A stretch of DNA of 64,000 nt, from contig JAULBX010016526.1 of the NCBI GenBank assembly GCA_032358255.1, positions 1 to 64,000 on the forward strand, in the 5' to 3' direction. This DNA is from Heterotrichella gracilis. Taxonomy: Eukaryota > Sar > Xanthophyceae > Tribonematales > Xanthonemataceae. Positions 32,299 through 42,338 of this stretch are shown one piece after another. Under the pieces are notes generated by a model. That model saw nothing but the letters and a program-made list of their open reading frames with translations. It was not told the DNA's origin and made no database searches. Both the position numbers and the translations under genes were made by a program. How positions within the stretch are numbered: position 1 is the first letter of the stretch; the number at the start of each line of letters is the position of its first letter.

Positions 32299-34784
32299 TC
32301 AGACCACCACGGGCTCTCCATCCCACTTGGCCCCCTGCTCAGACAGCTTTGCATGCGCCAGAGCGTAATCTGCAAAGAACGCATCCTTATCTGCCGCGTA
32401 CTTCTCGGCGTATGGTGCAAAGCCCTCGTCCTCAAACAGCGCTGCATCAGTGGGCAGCACCAGCAGCTCCTCGTCGCGCTGCAGCTTGATCTGGGGGGAG
32501 CGGGAGCAGGGTGGGGGTAAGTGGGTGGGTGGAGTGGGGTGGGTGTGGGATATGTAGGTGGGTGGGGGTGGGGGCAGTTCTATGTCAGGGACTGGCCGGG
32601 AGTGATGGGGGAGTGTACGTGCTTGCAAGGTGGCAGCATAATATATGGGTGGGCGCTGTGAGTGGTGTGCATGTGGCCACATGTGCACGAGCCACCAGGT
32701 GCGCTGGACACAGTGCATGCCTGCACATGCGAGTCCCCAGGTGCGGTACACGGTTGTGCATGTGGGTGCCAGGTGGCATATGTGAGTGCGTGTAGGCACT
32801 AGCTCTTGCCCCCGCCTCACCTCCACAAAGTAGGAGTTGTCAAACTTCAACCACTCGGGTGTCCATGAGCTGCCACCCTTGGTGCCTGGCCCATTGGCGG
32901 TGTACTTGGTGGACTCCTTGCCAAAACCAGACCTGTAAAGGGCGAGCAAGGCGTGAGCAGGGGAGCGCAAAGGGGACGGCGCAGCAGACAAGCCAGGACA
33001 CCAGCGACACTGAAGGGATTGAACGTAATTAAATACGTTGCTGTCCTCCTGTTGGTAGTTGGTAAATCTTGCAGGTTGGAGGTGCAGGGCGCACATACCA
33101 TGTGGCAAAATCCCACTACGAAAACATATCCAAGAAAAAGGATTTCCACAAAAGAAATGACCATCAGTTATACAAAAACACCAAAATGATCATTGTGCGA
33201 CTCCCAATGACCAAACAGTACGCTCAGTTCCCCCACCTGTTTGGGTAGGCCCTGCCCAGCGTGTGCGCCCCCGACAGCGCCACAATCTCCTGGTCGCTCA
33301 GCCCCATGCGGTGGAACACCTTGCGCAGGTGCTCGCCGGGGGTGGCGCTGCCGTCGGCAAAGGGAGGGGCGGCGGCGGGCAGGTTGCCGTCTTTGTGGGG
33401 GGCGGGGGCGTCCACCCGCCCGTAGCGCATGGGGATAGTGGGGCCGCCGGCAGCCTGCGGTGGGGGTAGTCTGTGTGAGTGTGGGTAGGAGGAATGAGGT
33501 GCGTGTGTAGGAGGAACAGGGTGGGGTGGGGTGCGGGCGGTGCAAGCAGTCAGAGATCTTCACGCGTTGTTGTGCACATTTGCTATGTCCCAGCTGGGCG
33601 TCTATTGACCCTAGCACACGGTGCACCTAGGAACGCCCAAGCCTGCCGTACAGACAGGCAGTGGGTCGCCACGCGCAGGGGGCAAGTAGCAATGGCTGTA
33701 TACCGCATCCCATGCATGGCCCCGCCTGCACCTCTATGCACCTACGCCTGTTACTATTGCGCACCATCCCAGACATATAAACCCACATCCCACACCATGC
33801 CGCACACGGACCCGCCGCTGTTACCCTGTTGCCCACCAACCCAAGCATGATCCTGCCCACACCTCCATGCCCATGAGCTTGTGACCCCAGTGCACACCGT
33901 CCCACGCAATCCCCCACCTCAATGCCCATCGCGGACGCCATCTGGAAGATGTCTGCCCACGACACTTCTGGGCACTTGTCCTTGATTGGCTGCAGCAGGG
34001 GCAGGCAGCTGGCCAGGCCCGCATTGGCGCCGTAGCCAAGCTCCATGTCGAAGCGCAGGCTGCCGTTGGCGCCGCCGCGTGCAGGCCACTCGCTGATGCT
34101 CTATAGTGCGGGTCAAGGGGAGGAGGTGAATGGAAGAGAAACATAGAGTGACCGGAGCACAGTAAAGTTCGCTGGTGTGGTCACTGCCAGGCAGGGCACT
34201 TGGGCAGAGGGGGGGAGATGTGCGGGTACTGAGGCGTGTGCAGTCAAGCCTGGTGCAGAGGCAACACGATCAGGGTTTAGGCCATGACCATGACCAGAGC
34301 CACAGAAAGTACAGGGTGTGAGCCATCCCCACCACCCACCACCCACATGCCCAATACCACCAAACGCCCACAAACAACCCCATGCCCCCGCACAACCGCC
34401 CAACCTGCTCCGCCCCTTTCCTGTCGCGAGCCTCCATTGCAACACTATACAGAAGCATGGGGATCCACTGCCAGCCCTGACCTCAAGTGCAAATGAACAC
34501 GAAACCCCAACACAAGGACCTGGACCCTAAGCTTAACCCCTTGACCTTGCATGTACCTTGTCGTATGTTCCCGCGTCGTGCCACGCTACCCTGACCATGA
34601 TGGGTGTGCAGGGTGTGGTGGCCACCAGCTGCTTCAGCTCCTTCTTGGCAAGGGCCAGCTGCTCGGGGTTGGCGGCCATGATAGTGGGGGTGCGGGTGGC
34701 GCGCAGGCGGGCGCAGCCGGTGGCGCGGGTGCGGGAGGTGAAGCGCAGGGCGCTGCCGCTGCTGAAGGCCACAGCTTGGGCCAT
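32299..34784 (-). CDS. APX: Ascorbate peroxidase, plastid-type (class I haem peroxidase)
   Basis: Exons 34784-34557, 34100-33918, 33454-33237, 32932-32821 and 32490-32299 close to 310 residues. The enzyme reduces H2O2 to water with ascorbate. The first 35 or so residues ([20 protein letters not shown]...) are Ser/Arg/Ala-rich without acids, like a chloroplast transit peptide. The distal site [12 protein letters not shown] holds the catalytic Arg, Trp and His; [19 protein letters not shown] holds the proximal haem His and the Arg used in ascorbate binding; [15 protein letters not shown] carries the conserved Trp and Asp. The Cys of the ascorbate site (TPCTPIMVR) is kept, but the Lys two residues before it in cytosolic APX is Thr. 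There is no C-terminal membrane anchor, so a stromal form is likely. An in-frame Met lies upstream at 35081, but the segment between is unlike a protein. Confidence 0.95.
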
Positions 34785-35982
34785 TGTGGTGCGTGGGGGC
34801 TGTGGAGGTGGGCAGGGGTGTTGGAAGTGTGTGGAAGGTGATGGGGAGGGTTGGGGGGGGATGCATAGGTGGATGCTGTGTACATCTGTGGTGCAGCACT
34901 CGTTGTCTTGGACTGTGTAAACGCAGTGTCCAGGAAAGTTACGCTGAGCTATAACGACCCAAGAGCGAAAGCCTGTATGTGGGCAGGGACGAAAATGGGT
35001 GGAAGGGATCATGGCGTGGGGTTGAAGGCTGACCTCACAAAGAGGAAACCGGCATGAAATGTGCTGCAGTGAAGGAAACAAGGAACAAAGAGAAGCTAAA
35101 AAACTAACGGCTGTAGTCCATATGTAGCCTGATACCCGCAGACGATACTACTGGGGTGAGGCTCTTGTCGTGTTGAGGTGTGATGGCGCGCACGCGTGCA
35201 CAGGATGGCAGCTACTCAGAAGACGTGCAGCGCAAGTTTGCCACTAACACTCAACAACATCCTAGGATAAAGCAGCGTCACTGGCAGTGGGATCGTGCAT
35301 CCTACACGCTGTGCAGAGGGAAGGTCTCTGTTGTAGCCACTAGATGGGCAGCTACACCGGATGATTTCTCGACACTAAACACGATGAAGACGACGGCAAA
35401 AGGACAGTCTGCAGTTGGCAAAACTCCGCTTTCCGTGCTTCCCTGCATGCAACTGGTATGGCGCGTTTTTCGAGTGGCTAGTTGGAAAGCTAGTTCACAT
35501 GGGTATGTCACGCACCTGGGTACCCGACAGGTATCTAGCTGATATCAGCTTTGGTGGGGTTGTAGGGCCGTTGGAAGCAAATTACTGTTGTGTGTGGGCA
35601 GGACTGTGCAGACTAGTGTGGCTTTATATGCGCGAAGCTCGCTGGTTTTGGACGTTGTGGATAATCTCGAAAGTGGTGCAACGTGGAGCAGCTGTCCCCA
35701 TGGCCCATAGCATGGGGATCACTGTGCTGGAAGGTCATCTGAGATTTTGCAGTTCTTCGTCGTCAGCAGCTTTAAGCAAGCCAACCTTTCGCCTTGTGGA
35801 CACTTTTCAAGCGGTTTGAAGGTGCTGTCCGCTGAACTCAGCGTTGGTGCTCTTACACGAAGTCATCAGTGGCCGGTGCTGCTTGTCAGGGTTCTGAGGC
35901 CTGATAGAACCGGGCATCGGTGTGAAGTGCCTCCGAAAGGCCTAGTGTGTAGCTCCTTGTGCGCAGTTGCTTTCTTGAAGCC
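34785..35982. promoter_or_regulatory. Divergent intergenic region, APX/UBC12
   Basis: Peroxidase (-) and UBC12 (+) start codons face away from each other across 1.2 kb. Both promoters must lie here. An open frame at 35180-35542 (+, 120 codons) has no recognisable feature. No clear core motif was seen. Confidence 0.5.
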
Positions 35983-37057
35983 ATGATAAAACTATTTTCC
36001 GTCAAGGTGATGTCTTGCGCTGAGGCCTCCCTTCCCTGTCTGTCGTTTGCTTGATAAGGGCGCTGGTTTGAACTAGTATTGCCCTGTGCAGGAGAAGCAA
36101 AAGAAAGATGCCGCAGCTGCAAACGGCAAGGGTATCAAGCAGAGTGCTGGAGAGTTGCGGCTCCAAAAAGGTGGGTATAGAGCCGTGAACACCCACTTGA
36201 GCCAGTCTCTGAATGCCACCTGAACTAGGAACTGTGGTGCAATGCAGACATATCCGAGCTGAACATCAACTCCAAAACTGTCACAATCTTCTTCCCAGAG
36301 GGCAAAGACAAGCTGCTGAGTTTCGAGATCACTATCAAGCCCGACGAAGGCCTGTACAAGTGAGTTGGGTGGCTGCCTGCAAGCTTGGTTCACCTGTAGC
36401 CCTTCAAACGTACTGTTTAAAGGGTCTCGTTCCCACTGCAGGGCTGGAACCTTTGTCTTTTCATTCAACGTGCCTACATCGTATCCACACGACGCACCAA
36501 AGGTCAAGTGCAAAACGAAGGTAAGGGTTGTGTTGGCCTGGCCATTGCATATGCATGCATATTGCTCCACCCAGGTGCCTTATCGGCATTTCCTCCACGC
36601 AGGTGTACCACCCAAACATCGACCTGGAGGGGAACGTTTGCTTGAACATTCTCCGCGAGGACTGGAAGCCTGTGCTCAGCATCAGCTCAATTATCCTGGG
36701 CCTACAATACCTGTTCCTGGTGAGTTGGCCATCAACACTCTGGGTAAACTGTGCAGGAGGGTCATGCCCACATTTGAGAACGGGTTTGCTGCCCACAGAC
36801 CTGTCTTAAAGTTGTGCAAACAAGTTTGTACAGATTTGGTCGGCTGTGCGTGTGTTGACAGCATTAGCAGGCATGGCTTCTCTAGCTTTCGTTAACGGCT
36901 TACTGTGTAACCTCAGGATCCCAACCCCGAAGACCCTCTGAACAAGGAGGCTGCTGAGCTGATGCAAAACAACCCAAGGCAGTATGAGCACTACGTGAGC
37001 AAGAGCATAGCAAACGGCTGCTACATAAACAACAACTACTTTCCACCGTGCAAGTGA
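35983..37057 (+). CDS. UBC12: NEDD8-conjugating enzyme UBC12 (E2)
   Basis: Six exons, 35983-36006, 36092-36170, 36248-36359, 36442-36520, 36603-36719 and 36917-37057, close to 183 residues, the same length as human UBC12. The product carries NEDD8/RUB1 from the UBA3-ULA1 E1 to cullins. The N-terminus [13 protein letters not shown] matches the UBC12-specific tail that docks on UBA3. The E2 fold shows [31 protein letters not shown] with the HPN motif and the catalytic Cys at residue 111 as in human, and EDPLNKEAA. One divergent spot is [13 protein letters not shown], where the family usually has VIYGLYHLFTEPN. The tail NNNYFPPCK keeps the family ending. The first exon codes only eight residues and was placed by its phase and the family N-terminus. 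Confidence 0.97.
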
Positions 37058-38237
37058 GGGCATTGGGGAGCGGCTGTTTGCATAGCACTGTTGGTGGACA
37101 GGTCTTTGCAGTCAGATAGGATCAGCAGTGGGAGCATGCAAGCTGGGTATCAACCTCGTAGGGCAAGGGGGTTGGTAGTCGCATGCTGTATCAAATCTGG
37201 AGACATTAGCGCCACTCATGCCTAGGTGCCATTCGCCAGCAACAGGCTTCAAATTTTATTCATTTGTAGTTCAACTGGCTGAATGCAAATAACTTGGCAC
37301 CCCTACATTTTGAAACCCTTGCTTCTGCGGTTTGCTGACAATACTGCTTGGCTACGGGCCTCCGGCCAGGACCTGGTGCACAGGGGAGCTTTTGCTCTTA
37401 AGGCTCGAGTGTGATCTTGAGTGGTTTGCAGTGTCTGTGCGTTCTGTATAGTAGTTTTCCTTCATGTAGTGCTTTAAAATGTATATTCATCTCGTCACAG
37501 ACATGTAAGTATTACCGCGAGTGTTACACTACAACTGAGCGGCGCAATACTGGGGTACATCACTTTCAAAGCTGACAGTGACACTGTCAAGGTCGTGTCA
37601 CAACTCTCCCCCCAAAAAGCAAATACAATGACTGCATCCTGGACCAGCCTCCACGCCACCGCAGAATGGTAACCGCTCATGAGTATGCATACCACATTGC
37701 ACAACAAATGATTAATCACAGTACTCAAACGGTTTCCAATGCAACTGCCAAATGTTGGATGGTACGTGTCCGACATAGATGGCATTGGTTTGCAGAGCGG
37801 CTGACTCATGGCACCTAGTCTAGTGGCGGGTCACTCCACGTACTCATTCCAATCAAAGGCCGCATCATATGATCGGCTGCCACACAAAATCGAGCACAGT
37901 AGACGCATGGCATTGACTGACCACTTCGCAATGCATAAATGCATCACCATAATAACATTCCACGCTTGTGCACCAACGCTCACTTGGTCTAGGCTGTGGT
38001 AGACACTTGTTGCTTGTGAGCATATGTCCCTCATATGATGATGATCCACAACAGCACCGTGGCATGGTACTGAGGGTAAAGGGTTCCAGTGCCCAAACCG
38101 CACATAGTAGACTGCCCCACCTACATTGTACGTGGCCACACAGTACCCACCCTCCCTTCCATGGCACCCACCACCTTGCACCGGGCAATTGTTCACACCC
38201 CAGACGCATGCCTCATTTCCCTCCCCCCCCTTGCGCC
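37058..38237. other. Convergent intergenic region, UBC12/FLU
   Basis: No exon is supported. TGTAA at 37504 is a candidate algal polyadenylation signal for UBC12. The rest shows no repeat or gene. Confidence 0.45.
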
Positions 38238-41200
38238 TCACACCGGTCCGTCCTTGTTCATGCGGGAGATGTACTTGTCGTAGTACTCAGCTGCCCGCTC
38301 AAACTCGCCCAAATCGGTGTAAATGTCGGCAATGGTCCCGTACGCATCAGAGTCGCCCACGTACTCATTCATGCTGCGGCTGATCACCAGCACCCGCTCC
38401 AGGTGGCTGATGGCGGCACGGTACTGGCCCTGTGGGAAGCCGGGGTGGGTGGGGTGTGGGCAAGCGGCGGGGGCAAGCGGCGGGAGGCGCCGGTGTATTT
38501 TTCAGGCATGCAGGAAATGGGCACTGCTGAACTGGCGTATTGCAGGAGGGCATGCAATGTATATAGATTGCCATGGCATCATGTGGGTGGCAAGGTGCTG
38601 TCAGGCGCTGCTGTGGATAGGCACTGGTGCAAACCCTCCGCCAGAGCCCATGCGCCACAGCCATACCCACCACCCACATGCACACCAATGGCCCACCAAG
38701 CAACCCAAATCCCCCCAACGCCCAAAACGCCCCCGCACCTGCAGCCTTGCCGCTGCTGCCAGCCCGCGCGTTGCCCTGCGCTCCTGCACCTTATCGCTGG
38801 TGCACTTTGCCAGCATCAGCGCCTTCTCAAACCGCACAAGGGCGCTGGCGCCGTTGCGCTCCTTCAGGAAGCGCTTGCCCTCCTTCAGAGCCTGGAGGCG
38901 AGAGGGGGACACATTAACAGCAGGTTGAGAGGTTCTTCCCCTGCAGAGTGGATATGCATGGCGCAACACCGAGGCAGCCTCCATATCAGCTAGGGCTAAG
39001 TGGATGTGCTGATGAAATGATGCAATCGGCCGTAGCTCATATTGACTTTGAGCGATATGCCTAGTGACCTGGCAGCGGCCCAAGACTGCTGTGGTTGAGT
39101 GCATACACTGAACAGCCTCCACCCTCACACAGCTGTGCCATAGCCACAAGCATGCTGGTTCAACATTGCAATGCTGACCCCTCCCTTCCCCCACTCCCTT
39201 GCCTGCATGCAGTGCTTTGCCTCCAGTGACATCTCATCCTCATCCAAGCTGGTCATGATGGACACACCCACGGGGGAGGGCTGCAGGGGGGGGAGAGGGG
39301 AGGGGGTTACCAGGGGATCAGAGGATGGAAGGTCAATCCATTGCCAGGTAAGCAGCCCTGCCTTTGGCAATGGGGCGTAAGCCAGTCACAAAGGCGCACA
39401 GAACATCTCTCAAATCGGATCAGTTCATGGAGGTGTGGTCACGTGGTGGTACAGCTGCATGTGTGTGCTTGGTGGAAAGGCGGGAAGGATGGGAAGGGGG
39501 GGGGGGGGGGCGCACCGTCATCGTTGCAGCCGCCGCTGTTGCCGATGCCACCGCAGCAGTGTCAGCCTCTGACAGCTGGACAGCTGGCGGCGAAGCCACC
39601 GGCGCGTATGTGAGCCCCGGCGCGTACACCGTCCCCGACCTCGCCTGCTGCCGCAGCGACAGGTTGATCTTGCGCAGCTGCTCGTTCAGCCGCTCAACCT
39701 CGTCCTTGCGCTGGCGGGCGGAGAAGCCTGGGGGGCCGGTGGGTGGGGTGTGATGCTGGTGCTCTTGGGACAAGACAGGCATCAGCAACATGGCATGTGA
39801 TGCCGTGGTGCGGATAATTGCAACCACCAGCACCACGGCCATAGGCGCAGCATTGCACCACCACATCTCCGCATTTCAGGCATTCCACGCAGATCCTAGG
39901 CCCAAGCACGTGTCTCAGGCCCAACCTTTTGCAGGGTTGCATCCTCTGATGCGGCCTCAATTCAGGTGTACCATGCACCCTCCCACCCAGTCCCTGCCCC
40001 CCGCATTCCAACCCCACTTCTGCACACCCACAGGTGGGGATGCTGTCCCCGCCAACATACAGGTTTAAATTACCAAAGCCATGCATGTTCTGAGTGCGTT
40101 TAAGTAAAGAAGTTCTGAAATTAGAATCATCCCTGTTCCCCATCCTGCCCTCACCTCCCACCAGTGCCCCCGTGAGCAGAATGAGCTCGGTGATCCCCAC
40201 TATGTCCACACCAAAGGGCGTGGCGCACAGCTTGCCGCTCTGGCTCTGCATGGCCTGCGCCTCAAGCTCAAGGCGGGCAACCTGCGGCCAGGTGGGGGGA
40301 CGTTTCAGTGGGCGCTGTGCGCGGCGAGCATCGTGAGGAATGGCACAAGCTTTCATGCGCCGATAGGCGGGCTGGGACAGCGTGGTGGCGGGCACCAGCA
40401 AGTATCAGGTATGCCAGGTGCTGCATGCATTCCTGGGCGTCAAATCTCCCTGTATACAGACCACATCCCCTATGAAGAGCAAATGCATTGGCACTAGCTG
40501 CGCTTGGCCTGCCAGGCGGAGCACTACATCCCCTCGCCATCCCCCTCCCGATCCTACCTCCAGCTCCCTGCGCGCCTCCAGCTCCAGATCCTCACGCAGC
40601 TTCAGCAGCTTGCCCTCCTCAGCGGCAAGGGGGCCTTGGGCACCTGCCAGGGGGGGCACAGGTGGTGTCAAGCTTCGCAGGGACAGAACATGCCACTTGC
40701 TACCGCAGCTAGGGGTAGATTTTGGCGAATATCATAGGTGAAGTCAAAACTGCATTGAGTGGCGCAATGGTAAGGATGTTGTGGCATGGCATGGCATGGC
40801 ACCATGCCGTCAAGGTTCACACACGCACCTGTTGCGGCCAAGAAGCCATCACGCGCCTCGGCCACCGGCGTCACCAACAGCGCTGCAGCAGCGGCCAGGG
40901 CCACAGAGGCTGAGGCTGCCCTGCGTGTAGCCTGGGAGAATGCTTCCCGTAGCCCCCGGCCTGTGTTGGAAGCCTGCGGGGCACCCCCACCTGTCAGCGC
41001 ATTGTGAGGCAACAGCCCAGCAGGAAATTGCAGCACACGCTAGCGTACAGTAAATCTGCTTTGCTATTACTGGCAAAGTTTGCTGGGGGGAGAAAGGTCA
41101 TGTTTGGATGAAGGATTGCAATAGTTAGGGATGTGGACCAGCCAGTGGTTGGCTAGAACACCTTCATGTGCGCCCAAACGGACAAGGTTAAGGTGTGGAC

Positions 41201-41336
41201 TCACTTGGGCACTGCACTGCACAGCTAGTGAGGGCAGCCTGGTTCTCCCACTGTGCTGCGCCTGGTGTCTAGCACCCCCCAGGCCCTGTCTGCTGGAGGT
41301 GGCTGGCATTGTGGTGGAGGGGTGGAGGACTTGCAT
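38238..41336 (-). CDS. FLU: FLU/FLP-type TPR repressor of chlorophyll synthesis
   Basis: Exons from high to low: 41336-41205, 40973-40829, 40643-40558, 40281-40155, 39727-39516, 39280-39203, 38891-38739, 38429-38238; phases close to 374 residues. FLU holds back 5-aminolevulinate synthesis in the dark by binding glutamyl-tRNA reductase at plastid membranes. The N-terminus (MQVLHPSTTMPATSSRQG...) resembles a transit peptide, followed by a hydrophobic run (SVALAAAAALLVTPVAEA) and a coiled coil (EEGKLLKLREDLELEARREL). Then comes the family block SGKLCATPFGVDIVGITELI with a membrane segment and SARQRKDEVERLNEQLRKIN. The C-terminal TPR block (LKEGKRFLKERNGASALVRF through DAYGTIADIYTDLGEFERAA) matches Arabidopsis FLU well. 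The 26-codon exon 39203-39280 ends at a GC donor and can be skipped in frame. An in-frame Met at 41432 is a less likely start. Confidence 0.93.
39497..39511. repeat. Short poly-G run in a FLU intron
   Basis: A run of about 14 G just before the donor of the exon at 39516-39727 (gene strand: poly-C just inside the intron). Confidence 0.7.
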
Positions 41337-42338
41337 GGCTGTAGCTGGTGGGGCCTGCCCTGGACGGTGTGCGGGTGAGGGTAACGCAGGCAGGAGTGAG
41401 GAGAAACCTCGTGGCAGCTCCTGTACACCCAAACGAGGCTGGGTGGGTACAACCGTGTCTACCAGTCTGCCAGTGACTTGGGAACGGGTACACTGTATGG
41501 GCCATCAGGGCACATGCGCTACTTGCATATTGTCAACCCAGCTATGAAGCTAGCCAGGACAGGCTGGGAAGCGATAGGTAGCACAGCATGGAGACAAAGC
41601 ATATAAATAACATGATTTACCTGGAGCGCCCTGTGTGTTGCCACTGTAGGGCGACGTGTATGTATGGGGGTGGCGCACTTTGCGATTGGTGGCGTAGCAG
41701 GGCTACCTAGGCAACACTTACAACCAAGATACAGCTGGGTGTCGAATAAAGAGCACGCAGAGGCTACAGCAACAGTGTTGAGGGGGTTCGGTATGTGCGG
41801 CAGTGCGCTGCAACAGTGCAATCAGGTCAGTACAGTTACTGCTACAGAGCACAGCGGCGTATGGCGAAATACTGCTACCCTATTAGGTTGTGTCGAAGCC
41901 AAGCATTGACGATACCAATTTGCTGTATAACCCACGCACACCTTTGTTCCCTTTGAAGTGCACCTTATCCACTTTTTTGCCCAAGGATATGCAACCTGAT
42001 CCAACTTCTGATCCAACTCCAAATTGGTCTTCAATCACCATTCAAAGTCCCGCCTTCTAGTTTGCGTGTCTTCCCAGGAGACATCACACAGGAAGAAACC
42101 CAACGAATGGTACAACGGGGATGATTTTGTGGCAAGCATGCATGCAAATGAGCAGTTTATGAAACCCCCGGCAGGAGCTCTTTAATAAATACCTCAGCAA
42201 CTGTCCTGTAGGCACTTAACTGCAAGGAACAGCGTGGAGAGCAGCCAGTGCGGCAGGAATATTCCATTCGGAACGCGCTGCTGCACCCCTACTGCCCTAC
42301 TTCCAAACCCGCGCGTGGCAGCTGTGCCCCACCACACA
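41337..42338. promoter_or_regulatory. Divergent intergenic region, FLU/RanGAP
   Basis: FLU (-) and RanGAP (+) start codons face away across 1.0 kb. No further gene is supported; no specific motif was identified. Confidence 0.5.

Noticed and set aside
35180-35542. 120-codon ORF between APX and UBC12
   Set aside because: It has no recognisable motif, no splice partners and amino-acid use like random frames; it lies in a divergent promoter region.
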